Below are positions 43,687-55,180 of a stretch of DNA of 64,000 nucleotides, in pieces. The translations under genes were made by a program, and so were the position numbers. The stretch spans positions 62,001-126,000 of the forward strand of contig JAVSML010021640.1 in assembly GCA_038503035.1 (NCBI GenBank), given 5' to 3'. Every line of letters begins with the position of its first letter. Within the stretch, counting starts at the first letter, position 1. A model generated the notes under the pieces. That model searched no databases and was not told where the DNA came from. It was given only the letters and a program-made list of their open reading frames with translations. This stretch comes from Crocodylus rhombifer (lineage: Eukaryota > Chordata > Crocodylia > Crocodylidae).

Positions 43687-45038
43687 GTGTGTCTACACAT
43701 GCATATGCTTACTTCGCAGTAAACCTCCCTATTCCTGAGTAAATTTACTACCTGCCAATGCAAGTAGCAAACTTACTCAGGATTAGTAACAGCATCATAG
43801 AGCTTGTGTAGATGCCTGACCAGAAACAAAGCTGCGCGTAGTCAGTTGTCCACCAGGGGGTGGGAGATGGGCTTCACCACAGGAGCCTGGGCAGGGACCT
43901 CCAAGCCCACTGCACCAAGATCGTGATTGAGGAACAGGGGCTGTGGGAGATCCTTATCTCCCAGCCTGAGCTCTGCAGTTGTGCGGCTTGGGCTGGGAAA
44001 TAAGGGTCTCCCAGCCCAAGTCCCATGGCCATGGAGCTCATGCTGGGAGATGAGCATCTCCCAGCCTGATCCCTGCAACGGCAGAGCTCAGGCTTGGAGA
44101 TAAACAACTCTCAGCAGCAGTCCCATAGACATGGAGCTGGCACCGGGAGCTCCCTGCTGGTCGGAGCTGGGGAGCTTGTTCCCCAGCCTGGTCCCCCCCC
44201 AGCTCTGTACTGATGGACAAGCTTCCCAGCCCCAGCCCTGCATGCCCAGGTGAGGACAATGTCCCCTTGCTCCGGCAGCAGGGAGCTTTCAGCCCTTGCT
44301 TCCCGTTCACCATCTCAGAGCAGGAGCTGGGAGCTTGTTCCCAGCCCCCACTCTGCAATCATGGAGTGGGGGCTGGGAACAAGTTCTACAGCCTCCACTC
44401 CACTATCACAGTTGTGTGAAGCAGGGGTTAGGAGCTCCCTGCAAGGGAACAATTCCTGGCCCAGCCTGGAGCTGGCTGGGACCTACTCCTGACTGACAGT
44501 TCCCAGCCAGCCCCAGGCTGCGAGAGGAAACGCATGCAGCCAGGAGGTGGTTGGGAATTGTCCTGTTTTGGGCAATCCCTGGCCAGCTCCGGGCTGCATA
44601 TGTAGACTTCCCTGCACTAACCCCCTGTCCCAATCCATTGGTGGGGTAGCTAGCAGCCCCACTGGCAGATTGGAGCAGAGGGCTGGGACCTGCCCCTTCC
44701 CTGCAGCTTTTTCCAAGCCCTGTGCTGCTGGTCAGGGCTCCCTGCTGCCAGGGCCTGGAGCTTCCTGCTGCCAGGGCAGGGGGAAATTTTTCCAGCAGCA
44801 GGCAGCCACCCAGGGCCAGGAGAGAGCTGACTCCTGGCCCAGTGCTCCCTGCCAGCCCCTGGGCTAGCACCCGTGGCAGCCTGGAGCTCCTGTTGGTACC
44901 ACATTGCAGGGCTATAGGGAACTTGGTGCAAATTTTCTCCCTAATCCCACATGTAGACACCTGCCCAAAATCCCTTTCTCTAGAGTAGTTTACACCAGAG
45001 TAAATTTTGGCCAGAGTAAATGCATGTGTAGATGCACC
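43687..45038. mobile_element. TIR element with palindromic GC-rich minisatellite core
   Basis: The left end reads gcatgtgtgtctacacatgc and the right end gcatgtgtagatgcacc, an inverted pair that also holds gtaaac/gtttac and gagtaaat/atttactc segments. The core (43860-44500) is an imperfect array of about 65-70 bp units built on ctgggagatgagcatctccc (self-complementary) and ggagcttgttcccagcc. 44500-44900 is GC-rich with ctgctgccagggc repeats. Superfamily is not assigned. ORFs across it are by-products of composition. Confidence 0.5.
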
Positions 45039-45577
45039 CAGTGGTGCACAATTGTTTCACTCTGTGGGCTGATGAATGCCATAGGGCCAATCCATGAGCT
45101 GTATTGGGCCCTGCGCTGCCTCTCCCTGGCCCTGTGTATCTGGATCAGGCCCATGTGGCCTTGTCTGAATGAGGCCTAGACTGGGCCTATGCTGCTGCTG
45201 CCTGGCCTTGGGCACCTGGATTAGGCCCTATGTACCCTGATCAGGCCTGTGCTGCCCTCACTTGACCTTATGTACCCTGATCAGGCCCCTTACTACCTTG
45301 GCCCAGTCTTGCACACTGGGATCAGGACCCATGCCACCCTGCACACCCAGATCAGCCACGTACCACTCTATATGCCAAGTCTAGCATGTAGGGTCATGCA
45401 GAGGCTCCCCACCAGACAGAAATTTGGCAGCTGGGGAGCAGCAATTAATATTGCTGCCACTTCTTCCCTGCCCTCCTCCCCCTGCCAAAGTTTTGGACCT
45501 GGGGGAAGCACTGTGGACCAAATTACATGCCTCTGCTGACCAGATTTGATCTGTAGACTGGTGGTTGAGCAACCCTG
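45039..45577. mobile_element. hAT-like element with short tandem core
   Basis: Ends are CAGTGGTGCACAATTG and, reversed, CAGGGTTGCTCAACCA. The core (about 45100-45340) has five or so units of about 40-50 bp, each with tgatcaggccc or gatcaggccca and a cctgcgctgcc-like part. A matching target duplication was not found. Confidence 0.55.
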
Positions 45578-45689
45578 GTAATAGGCCAGTCACACCCATG
45601 GAAATTGATCCAGCCTGTTCCTACCAGTTCATCCCGTACTCCTAGTCAAATTTGTATCCTTGGAGATAGCTAGCATAATCTACTCTAAA

Positions 45690-45960
45690 GTATGATGTGC
45701 AGGTATGCATACTGATGGATAGAACACTGAATTGGGATGTGGAAGAGCCAGGTTCAACTCCCTGTTGAAGATGGTCAAGCACTGGAACTGATTACCCAGG
45801 GAGCTTGTGGAGTGTCTGTTGGTGAAAGTTTTTAAGTGTATGTTAGATGGATATGTATCTGGAGTGGGTTAAACAGAAATATTTCTGCCTTGATAAGGTG
45901 ACTGTAGCAGATAGCCTCCTGAGTTTTCTTCCAGCCCTGTTTATCTATCATTCGAAGCTG
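45690..45960 (+). repeat. MIR-like SINE joined to CR1-like 3' end
   Basis: 45700-45760 reads gatagaacactgaattggga then gagccaggttcaactccc, as in a tRNA-derived MIR-type SINE (B-box ggttcaactcc). 45770-45955 reads ctggaactgattacccaggg and gttttcttccagccctgt, as in a CR1 tail region. The two may be separate insertions. Confidence 0.5.
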
Positions 45961-46061
45961 TGATGCTGGTTGTAGAGCATCTTCTGTGTATGTGCCTATC
46001 CATGTGCATGTCTTACCCTGATAAGAAAACAGTGAAACAAAACATCCTTTTACCAAAATAC

Positions 46062-47288
46062 TAGGCCTGTGCAAAGTGGCAAGTATTTGATTTGCATTCA
46101 GATTTGGCTGATTTCAGAGGGCAGCAATTTGATTTGGTGATTTGAATCACTGTCCTGATTTGATTCAGCTCCAAAGATTTGGCGCTGATTTGGAAGTTCA
46201 GCCATAGACTAAACAGGCAGCAGTCCTTGAGGATGCTGGACACAGCTTCCTTCAGCTGGTAAGTGTGTTGTGGTGGGTGGAGTGGGGAGGGAAGGGATGT
46301 GATGGAGGGGGCAGATCAACACCCCCACAGTAAGGGAGGGATTGGGGCTGGGGGTGGGGAGGCGCAGGACTTGGGGAAGAGGGCTCCCGCCACTGCAAGC
46401 CACCACACACTGCTGGCCCAGGAGGGCATGGGAGCGGGCATGTGCCCCTGGATCTGCACAGGGTGGGTCGGGCCAGGCTGCATTCTGGACAGGTGGTGAA
46501 ACGGACTGGGAGCAGGGGCTTTGCCCTCCCACTGCTTTCCCAGCCTCCCCACACCTCTCAGACAAGCCACAGCTTTGCCCTGTCATGCCCTGGCTGGGCA
46601 AGCAGTGGCAGGGCAAGGGGGTGGGAGCATGCACCTGGATTGGGGAGGGGCTGACAGCAGGGGCTATAGGGAGCTTTAGGGTGGGTGCAGACCCCCCATA
46701 GGCGCCACTCTATTGTGCTCTGTGGGGTGGGTGGAGCCAGGACTGCACTCTGGGCTGCGGCAGGGGCTAGCTGCCCAGAGTGCAGCACTGGTTCCATCCT
46801 GATGGTGGGGGGCTGGGGCTAGCCACCTGGAGCGCAGCCTGGCCCAGCCCACCCTGCACAGATCCAGGGGCATGTGCCCATTCCCGTGCCCTCCCGGACT
46901 GGTGGCAGGAGCCCCCCTCCCCGAGTCCCGTGTCCTCAGCGCCCCGGCTAGGCAGCTTGTCCAAGCCCCAGCCCCAATACCTCCCTCCCTGTGAGGGTGT
47001 TGATCTGCCTGCACCCCACACACCGCTTCACTCCCCCCTCTACCCGCCACAACAGACTTACCAGCTGGAGGCAGCTGTATCCAGCATCCTCTAGGACTGC
47101 TGCCTGTTTAGGCTATGGCCGAATCTCCAAATTGGTGCTGAATCTCTCTAAATAGATTTGGATGCTTCTGATTCAATTTGGATATTTTAATGGGTCTCCT
47201 GATTCAACTTGGATTCAGAGATTTGGCTGCTGAATCGGGCCGAATCTCCTCAGAATCAGATTAGCTACCAAAGCTTCACACAGCCCTA
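46062..47288. mobile_element. 1.2-kb foldback hAT element, perfect 8-bp duplication
   Basis: Ends are taggcctgtgcaaag and, reversed, tagggctgtgtgaag. The flanks caaaatac at 46054-46061 and 47289-47296 are identical. Inverted arms of roughly 400-450 bp run inward. For example, ggcatgtgcccctggatctg (46437) is mirrored by cagatccaggggcatgtgcc (about 46859), and gcagatcaacacccccacag (46311) is mirrored by agggtgttgatctgcc (46995). The outer 100 bp on each side is GATTC-rich. No transposase is present. Long ORFs (for example 46209-46634) are GC-driven. Confidence 0.88.
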
Positions 47289-47807
47289 CAAAATACCTGC
47301 TGTGGTTTGCTCCTGTTGGTAAATACTGCTCTGTTGATAATGAGATACCAGTATCTATTTTTAATGTAGCCCTGCACCAGCTAGGAAGAAGCTGCAGCAA
47401 ATTTCCTTGCCCCCATACCTCTGCTGCAGTCCTGACCTGAAACATTTCCTACCTTTGCATTCCCACACTGAACATGACAAACAAGACAAATTACATCGTG
47501 ATTTTGCCACACAGGATTGAAACAGTAAATAGGTTGCAGTATATTCACAATGCCTGCTCCTTAGGGCTGCTGGCAACTTCTTCTTGGGCATGAGTTTCTG
47601 TGTACAGAACTTACTTGCCTTGGGAAACCATCCCAGACCAAGTGTGCCAATCCTCTTATCATGGGATAAAGCTTATCTTGAAAAAAATTCTTGCTATCTG
47701 GGTGAGCTAAGCTGTCTTTTTCTCATTTCCTTCTAGCAAAGGAAAGGTTAATCTGGGAAGAGAATATAATGTTACCCCTTGTCAACCCCATGTCTTCATG
47801 TTTCTGG
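47289..47807. other. No gene seen
   Basis: Unassigned sequence, no recognisable coding or repeat family. Confidence 0.4.
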
Positions 47808-48000
47808 GTGCACCTACAGGCGATACTAACTGTGCAGTAGCCTAAAAGCACATGTAGTAGCATGCTGGGCAAAAGCCATGCTAATATGCTACTGTGCAGT
47901 AGTAAGTATTAGGCTAGTGCTCAGTAAGCATCACTAAAAATCTGTGCGCCAGGGTATTGCACAGTAGCACAAGTTACTACGCATTGATTTAGTGTTTGGT
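47808..48000. repeat. Possible TIR-element fragment
   Basis: It starts gggtgcacctacaggcgata, similar to the reversed right end of the 43.7-45.0 kb element (ggtgcatctacacatgc). Inside, atgctactgtgcagtagtaa forms short inverted repeats with ctactgcacag-like text. Right end unclear. Confidence 0.35.
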
Positions 48001-48744
48001 TAACCAAGTTATTAGCCCAGCTGTGAAGGGGTCAGGTAGAGGCTGTGAAAGGCTTGAGGAAGCTCTGTTCAAAGGACAGCCAGAAGAGAGAGTATGGTTC
48101 CTGCCTGTGGGTCCCCACAGCCTGCAACAGTCAGGAGCAAAGTTTTGATTTGTGTTACTTTACTAGGTTTTTCTTTGAATGAATAATCTGTGTCCTGAGG
48201 AGAGGGACCAAGACACTGATGTGAGTCACCTTCCGTGGGGAGGCAAATAGGCCAGCAGCCCTACAAAGGAGTTGCAGAAGTGACTGCTGGGCTTCATCTA
48301 AATAAGGAGGGAGGGCTTGTCCAATGCATCAGCACAGCTAGGTCCCCATGGCTTTGTACTGACTCTCTGCACTTCTTCAAAGGGTGCCAAGAGCAATTCC
48401 CAGTACAGATCTACCTCCATCTGTAAACTATAAATCTGTGATTTAAGCCCTTACACTGTGGAACATGAGGTGTGATAGTGGAGAAAGTAAAGTACCTTGC
48501 TGTAGCTTAAGAGGTATGTTCAAGTCCCACTCTGAACTCATGCCATAGGCTGCCCCCATGTGACCAAATGAGTATTTGGCCTTTTAGTCTGGAGGGAGTG
48601 GGGAGGGTCAGAGGTAGCCAGATGTGATGCTAGATGCATGTCTGTTGTGTACTGTTGGCTGCAGTAACAGGCATGCCTTAACCACACTAGCCTGTAGGGC
48701 CAGTTAAATCCAGAAAGAGCTTTGACTGTGGGAGTGTAGCACAT
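48001..48744. other. No gene seen
   Basis: Unassigned. A weak SINE-like phrase is ggtatgttcaagtcccactc near 48510-48535. Confidence 0.35.
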
Positions 48745-49041
48745 AGTGGATGCGTGTACATGAGAAGTTACGTCACTGTAGTAATGCACTACGGCGACAT
48801 AGCATCCACAGGTAAAGCTCATGATACCGTAGCTATGTTGCCCTGTACAGTGCCCATCGCTGCAGCTATCTCCCCCATTAGTACGTTGCTACAGTGACAA
48901 GTGCCTAAAATTAACGGTGTGTCGGTGTGCATGGTGCAGCATCAGCTGTTACTGCACCATCTTTTAGTACTTCCAAAAGGAAGTATTAAATGCTGGCACG
49001 GTAACAATGGCACCACAGTGGCAAGTATAGACATGCCCACT
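48745..49041. mobile_element. 297-bp MITE with imperfect TIRs
   Basis: Ends are agtggatgcgtgtacatga and, reversed, agtgggcatgtctatactt. Several internal inverted bits (actgtagtaatgcactacgg) are present. No clear target duplication. Superfamily not assigned. Confidence 0.5.
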
Positions 49042-49114
49042 GAGTTGAGATCTGGGTTCCAGGTACTGTGGAGTGAAGGCTCATCTGTGACATTTGGACC
49101 TGGATCCAGATGCA

Positions 49115-49245
49115 GAAGTTAGAGCACCAGCCTGTAAGTCTGAAGAAGCGAGTTATGCTCCCTGCTTTTCTCCAGTGCTGACCTTGGACAAGACACTTCT
49201 GCTGCCTGTGCCTCTGCTTCTCCTCTCAGCCTTTGTCAGTTTTTC
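49115..49245 (+). repeat. MIR-like SINE fragment
   Basis: Reads gaagttagagcaccagcctg, then agttatgctccctgc and gctgaccttggacaagacac, the MIR order of A-box side, B-box side and core. Confidence 0.55.
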
Positions 49246-49652
49246 CTAGTTGCATATGATACCTTTGTAGAAGACACAGTATCTTACCGTGTGTTTATGC
49301 ATTCCCTAGTTCAACAGAATATGATTTTGGTTGGACCTTTTTGGCTGTAAGATAACAACAAGGTTCACATTTCCAAAACTGCAGGGAATTCAAAGGCTTT
49401 TTTTGTTGCTGTTGTTAACTTCAGGTCTATATTCACTTAAAAATAGGTTGTGCAGAATTTGCAAACTTTACGTCCCTGCACAGAGAACTGCAGACCAGCA
49501 GTAAAATGGGTACAGTACATTCTGGATGCAGCTCTTTCCACTCATCAAAAAACAACTGTTAGGGCAGAAGGGGCACAGTACAGACAGCTGTACACCTGCA
49601 GTGCTATGCCCCCACTGACATCCACACTCTCCTTCTGGAAGTATGATATATT

Positions 49653-49784
49653 TAGGGTGGCCATCATAGAGGACAGTCAGTCCAGTTGTTCTCTGTCCTC
49701 TATTGATACAAAACTGGACACCTTTATGTTCTCTATTTTTCTCTTGAAGAGAAAACCGGAATGTCTTCGGTGATGGCCACCCTA
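49653..49784. mobile_element. 132-bp MITE with perfect 14-bp TIRs
   Basis: Ends are tagggtggccatca and tgatggccacccta, an exact inverted pair. The internal part gaggacagtcagtccagttgt is partly mirrored as well (actggacacctttatgttct). If TA is the target duplication this is mariner-like. If TA belongs to the TIR another family is possible. No 8-bp duplication is visible. Confidence 0.8.
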
Positions 49785-50217
49785 GAGAGATTCCTTCCAC
49801 CAAAGTGCATGTCATCTGCAAAAATAATGGAGTCTGAAATGATGTATGCAAAAAAAAGAAAAGAAAGAAACAAAGCAACCCAAGGACTTTATGTACAAAC
49901 ATGGAGAGAATCAAAAAAATTAGCATTTTCCAGGGAAATTCATCTTTATGGAAAGAGCAAGTAGCCACTTAATTTTTTGTTTAATCCTAAGAGATCCTAC
50001 ATGGCAATCCTTATTCAGAGCCAAGCTTTGAGCCTTATTCAAACTCAGCTCATCCTCCGATTTTTGTGATCTTTTAGACTGGAGAATGGACATTTTTGCA
50101 ATTGGTATAAATAAAAGTATCAGGTTGGGTTTGAAAGTACCAACATTTGTGATGCCCTCTAGTGTCAAGATAAAATATACAAAGAACTTAACTGTTGCAG
50201 GAATGAATGATTTAGCC

Positions 50218-50506
50218 CAGTTGTGTCAAAAATATGGCCTGTGGGCCTGTGGAGCCAACATTGCCTGGATTGCGGGGCTTCCAGAAGGGCTGAGAATTCA
50301 GGAGTGAGCTGGGGTGAGGTGGGAGGGGTCCTCTGCCAAAATCTAGGATACAGAGCTCTTTTGGGCATGCATGTCAGTGGTGGGTGCAAGTGATGGCTAT
50401 ATTAGCATACCTCCCATACCACTACCACCTCCATGTCCAAATCTGGCCCATAAGGAGTCCTGCAGTCTGGACCTGACCTTGGGGCTGGGTGTATTTGACA
50501 CATCTG
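50218..50506. mobile_element. 289-bp hAT MITE, 6/8 target duplication
   Basis: Ends are CAGTTGTGTCAAAAATATGG and, reversed, CAGATGTGTCAAATACAC. The flanks atttagcc (50210-50217) and gtttatcc (50507-50514) match at 6 of 8. The interior has gcctgtgggcctgtggagcc. Confidence 0.75.
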
Positions 50507-52024
50507 GTTTATCCCAAGCAGTCTAGGCTTGTGTTTTTTTGATCCAGATGTCCAGGGATCAGCCTCCTCAGACTGGTTAGTGACAAGATTCCAGAAAGCT
50601 TTAATTTAGGACTATCACAGATTTCAAAGATTAACATAGCAATAAACTATCTGGTGTTTATTAGCATAACCATTCTCTAATAAGTAGAATTGGGGCCAAC
50701 TGTATCTCAGCAACATGGTCACAGGCCTTAACACCAACAGGAATTTCTCCTGATCCAAATAAGGGGACCTTGTTTTTCTCAAGCAATAACAGGCTGCCCC
50801 TTCCTCAGAATGGTAAGATACTTCTATATACTTTATTGATCCAGCACTGAAGAGGAATCTGTACAGTACCAACAAAGCTCCTAACTTCCTCTTTCCGCCT
50901 TTGCTAATGTTTGCTTTTTGGAAGGTAATGTCTGGTTTGCTTAGGGGGAATCTGGAGCTAATGCATCCAACACTTTAGCTGTAGTCATCAACGGGATGTA
51001 GATTTCACATAGAAAGTGGCAGTCCCAAGACTAACTCAAGTTTTGTTAAGTCACAGATACACTTTAGATTTCATGTCTCAGAAGTAGAAACTGGTCAGTG
51101 TGTTATTTCCTGTAGGAACATTGCAAGTTTCTTAGCCTTACTTTAAATAACTAGATACTGACTGTACTTTGCTTTTTAACTCTGTAACTCAAACCATCCT
51201 GCATGTAGTACCTATGAACAACAGCCTGCCAAGTCTCAAAGAATGTGTTCACTAATAGTGAAATACTGCATTATTTGTTTAATGCCAATGCCCATGGGAG
51301 AATGTTTTAAAACCACCAGGGCCCTGTATCTTTGATTCCCAACCTATAAAGCAGGGATACTATTTACTTCCTTTGTAAAGTGGTTGAGTTCTATTGATGA
51401 AAAGTCCAGTTTGTCAGAGCTGGATGATATTATCTGAAGATCACCTTCTGCTTCAGTTGCCCAAATTCAGAGCTCTGAGTTTTCCTCTGTAGCAACTGGT
51501 GACTTCTTTAACTCTTAAGGAGCTCAGTGAGCATACGGAACAAGCCAAGTATTAACCTGAAGGAAAACAGGCCATTCTTCCCTTGGGGCATGGCTAGTAG
51601 ACATAAATGAAAGCAGAGATGCTTGGCAAGAAGCCCCATGCTGAATGGAAAACTGGGAGGAGTTCGTTCTCTGCACTGGAGCACAACCTCTCAATGCTAA
51701 GCCTTCCCTGGCAAAGGTGATTGTTCTCCACAGGGCTCAAAGTTCCTGGATTGTAGTAGGTGTCAGGTATTTAAAAATGTTTGCCATTGAAAAATACTTC
51801 TGGGAAATCCTTCAAGGCATCAATGTAGACCTGTACATGCATGTGTGCTCCCACACACCCTTCCAAGTTTTGTAGGTAAGGGTGGGGTTTAATAACTGGG
51901 ACCTCCTGCTCAAAACAGCCTTTCTCTTCCAAATCCTTGGTAGCTGCCATGGAACACCAGAGAGGAAGCTAAAGAACTGGAAACATAAATCACCATCTGT
52001 TACAATGAGAAGAGAATAAGATTT
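50507..52024. other. No gene seen
   Basis: Unassigned sequence, AT-moderate, no repeat family recognised and no protein-like ORF. Confidence 0.4.
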
Positions 52025-52165
52025 TCTTAGTTCTGGCACTGGGCTGGCACTCAGGAGAGCTGGGTTCAATTCCCAACTCTGGCACAGACTCCTTGGATGG
52101 CTTTGGGCAAGTCTCTGAGTCTTCATCTGCCTCAATTTTCTTCCTGCACACATGAGGGCATAGCA
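52025..52165 (+). repeat. MIR-like SINE
   Basis: The order is ggcactgggctggcactcag, gagctgggttcaattcccaa (B-box-like), ggctttgggcaagtctctga and cttcatctgcctcaattttc, which is the MIR core order. The clearest MIR in the window. Confidence 0.75.
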
Positions 52166-52299
52166 CTCCTTTCATCTGTTTTGATTTCCAGTTCCTTGGA
52201 GCAGGACTGGATCTTATCAATGAGATGTGCACTGTTTGGGGCCTCTGCTGTCACAAATAACAATCGCTGTTTGTGACCATAAATAATATGGGCATCAGG

Positions 52300-52575
52300 C
52301 CCTTTAAAAAACTCTCCCTCCCTACCTGGCATGTAACCCCAGCCTCCTCCTCTTCCTCCCAGGGGTTGCAGCCCTTGTTGGCGTCCTAGCGGTTGTCATG
52401 GAGCTGCAGGGCCTGCAGCCAAGGCTCCTTGCTGAGGGCCGGGAGGCCCTGGTTGCTAAGGGAACACGGTAACAGTCAGGGGCTGGCAGTGGGAAAGGCA
52501 AGAAGCAACCTCTTGTCTATGGAGCCAGGGGAGCTGTTGTAAAGACAGCAGCAGCAGCAGCAGGGACTGAGCATG
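52300..52575 (+). promoter_or_regulatory. Possible promoter and first exon (weak candidate)
   Basis: A TATA-like ctttaaaaaactc at about 52302 is followed by a GC-rich stretch with the few CpGs of this area. An ATG in good context (gttgtcatggagc, ATG at 52399) opens 24 codons up to the stop at about 52471. A run of CAG/GCA units (about 52547-52563) leads into gagcatgtaagtgcc, which fits a strong splice donor (gtaagt at about 52575). The text ggttgctaagggaac resembles an RFX X-box half pair. No downstream exon or homologous protein was seen, so this may be chance. Confidence 0.2.
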
Positions 52576-53654
52576 TAAGTGCCCAACTACATCCCCCCCA
52601 GGTGGGAGAAAGGGGGATGGAGAGTGCTGGGTTCAGTTGGTTGGGGCTTGGTACAGAGGCACAGGGTGCAGAGCTCCCAAGATCCCAGGCTTGGCAGCAA
52701 ACGCCTTCTCTCCCAGGCATACAAGCCTTGCCGCCTCTCCTGCCTTCTCCCCAGCTGAGTCCAGCTCAGGGAAGTTCCTGGCATGGGGCATTAAAGATGC
52801 AGTGTGGTGGCCTGGCTGAGGGAGGAGTGACTGGCGCTGTGGTGGGGCACCAAGAGTCTGCTCCTGGTTTTCCATGGACTTCTTTGCAGTTAGGCCCAGC
52901 CTCACTAAGCACTGGCAACTTAGTGATTTTTTTGCTAGATCTAGAGACTTTGGGGGAGTTCCTTGCCAGGGGTCAGTGTGGCACGTTGCTTTACTATGGG
53001 TGATACTTAGTAAACTCCCCAGTGTTATTTGTGATGACTTTAGAAGGGCACTTTAGCAGCATTTGGCAACTTTTGGAGGTTGGTTTGGTGAATTTCTGCT
53101 TTTAGAGTTTGGCAACATGGTGTACAGAGCTGTACAAGCTGTAATGGAAAGTGGTGGTCCTTTTCTTCCTCTTTGTTGCCAAACTGCCTCCCCTTCGCCC
53201 TTACACTGCCTCCCCCCAAGTAACATTATTGTTCACAAAACTAGTTCCAGTTTATACCTTTCTGGTTGTAACTTAAGCCACTGGAGGGGCAGTTTATTTC
53301 TAGCTGAAGCTCAGTCTTTGTACTGGGGATGAAAGAACTTAGAATACCTCTGTTGGTGCAGATGCATACTGCATACAGACTGCATTTATTTAATCATTAG
53401 CATTTCCCTCATCCTATACCTGCTCCGATTTTATGCAATCTTTCTTCAGTGGATTAAAAACTTGATAATGTCCAAGTCAAACTTTCTCAACGATCATGGC
53501 CAGGGCCTCCAGATTATGTATAAAGATTGTCTCTCCTCTGATTTGGAAAACAGAAAACCAGATACAGAGGAAAACAAAAGTCAGGATTGTGAAATTTCTT
53601 GGATACAGTTCAAGAGAGAGCTCTGTAGGTAAATCAGCCAGTTATGTATGTAAT
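52576..53654. other. No gene seen
   Basis: Unassigned. Frames at 52602-53003 are open but lack any recognised domain. Confidence 0.35.
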
Positions 53655-53850
53655 ATTTTAAACCAGGATGTTAAAAATCAAGTTGGGAGACCTGAGTTCT
53701 TTACCAGCTTGGCCACTGGCTTCCTAGTTGACCTCAGGCAACTCACTGCATTTTCTCATGCCTTGGTTTCCCCTCTGTAAGAAAGGATAACAATAATTAA
53801 TTCTTATAAAGTGCTTTGAGACCTGTGGATACTGAAAAGTAGAAAAACTG
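53655..53850 (+). repeat. MIR-like SINE
   Basis: Reads ggagacctgagttctttacc, gttgacctcaggcaactcac, gccttggtttcccctctgta and aagtgctttgagacctgtgg, matching MIR-type order through to the 3' part. Confidence 0.7.
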
Positions 53851-54139
53851 ATAAAAAGAAATACCCTCACCTGTGTCGTACAACAGTAGAGCAAGGGAGC
53901 TGCTGCTCTCTGGTGTATCCTAACTAGGTATCCTAGTTTTTCTCTATTTAAAAATTGCAAATTTGCTGATTAAACCCCCCAAAATCTATGTTTTTCCATG
54001 ATTGAAATTAAACACCACTGTATATATAGGTATCAATTGAACACAGTGTTTTACTGATATATTTTAAAGCAATCTGGAAGACTGCCAGTGCCTCAGTCAT
54101 GATAATAAAATACATTCTAAATAACTATATATTTTGGAA

Positions 54140-55180
54140 TTTGATTTTGGGTTTTTTATTATGGAAAATCAGAGCTCCCCCTGTCTCCTTCACTCACCAG
54201 CACATGGGTTGAGCTGCAGCTGTCCCACCCACCTGCTGCTTGTGGCACTGAACAGCTCTGCCCATGCTATTGCCCCTCACTCCCAAGCCACAGCCCCCTT
54301 ACCCTGTTGGTGCCCCTTACTCAAGACCTCCAGTTCCCAAGGCTCACTGGTGCCCCTCACTCCCCACCCACAGCTCCCTGGGAACTGCTGGTGCCCCTCA
54401 CTTCTGAGCCACAGCCCCTCAACCTTGCTGGTGCCCCTTAGTCCTGACCTACAGGCCCCTGACCCTGCCAGTGCCCCTCACTCCCCACCCACAGCCCCTG
54501 CCCCCTTCATCCCTGGCGGAAGGGGCCCCCAGCTACCAGGGCTACTGGGTCAGGGACCCAGATCTGAAGCCCCCTCCTCCCCTCCCCCCAGGAGTGCCTG
54601 AGCTCCAGCTGTCAGCCATGGGAGACAGCAGCTGCTGTGGCCAGAGTGGAACACAGAGCCTGGCTCCGCTCTCCCCCATGGCTGACATGGTTGGAGCGGA
54701 GCCCATGGGAAGAGGAAGATGCAGGCTGGTGGCTGCGGGCTTGGGTCTCCCCGCTGTGCTGCCCTTCTCCTGGGGAATCCCCATGTTCTCCCTGGGAGTG
54801 CATGCAGTGGCAAGGAGCCACCGTCCCCCCTGCCATGCCCCGGATGAGCTGTCATACTCCAGATGAGCTCCATCCCATTCCCTGTCTGTGCCCTGCAGCC
54901 ACACATTCCCGCCTGGAGCCCCAGCCCCAGCCCCAGCCCCAGCCCAACTTCCTCCCTCCCTCACTATGGGGGCCTCAGTCTTTCCTGACTTCCCTGCAGG
55001 GAGCTGTCTGGCTGCCAGGTGCATGTGTGGACATGCACATGCACAGGGTGCCTCCTGCCTAATCAGTGGTCACCCTCTTCCTGTTCCCCCCAGCCCCTTG
55101 CAGGCTAAAACTCTGCCAACCTGCAAGGGAAACCTGTAATTTCCTGAGTTTTTCTCCTTAAAAAGAGAAAAATCTTAACT
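54140..55180. repeat. GC-rich block with a 55-65 bp minisatellite
   Basis: Between AT-rich borders, 54240-54500 repeats the phrase tgcccctcactcccca with ccacagccccct and gctggtgcccct, about five units. 54500-55080 is GC-rich with palindrome-like bits and a short cagccccagccccagcccc run (54920-54945). The borders gaaaatcagagctcc and gggaaacctgtaatttcc hint at a mobile element, but no clean TIR was found. ORFs are compositional. Confidence 0.45.

Noticed and set aside
43860..44500. Regular short repeats as a CRISPR array
   Set aside because: The units drift and have no unique spacers, and the context is a vertebrate transposon-rich genome.
45700..45760. tRNA gene
   Set aside because: The ggttcaactcc box is present, but the flanks follow MIR-type SINE text and no cloverleaf could be drawn.
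46209..46701. Long overlapping ORFs on both strands near 46.3-47.0 kb
   Set aside because: They lie in the GC-rich foldback arms, run on both strands and look compositional.
54134..55062. Pro/Ser-rich ORFs at 54.1-55.1 kb as a possible secreted or mucin-like gene
   Set aside because: The sequence is a DNA minisatellite with open frames on both strands and no start or splice context.
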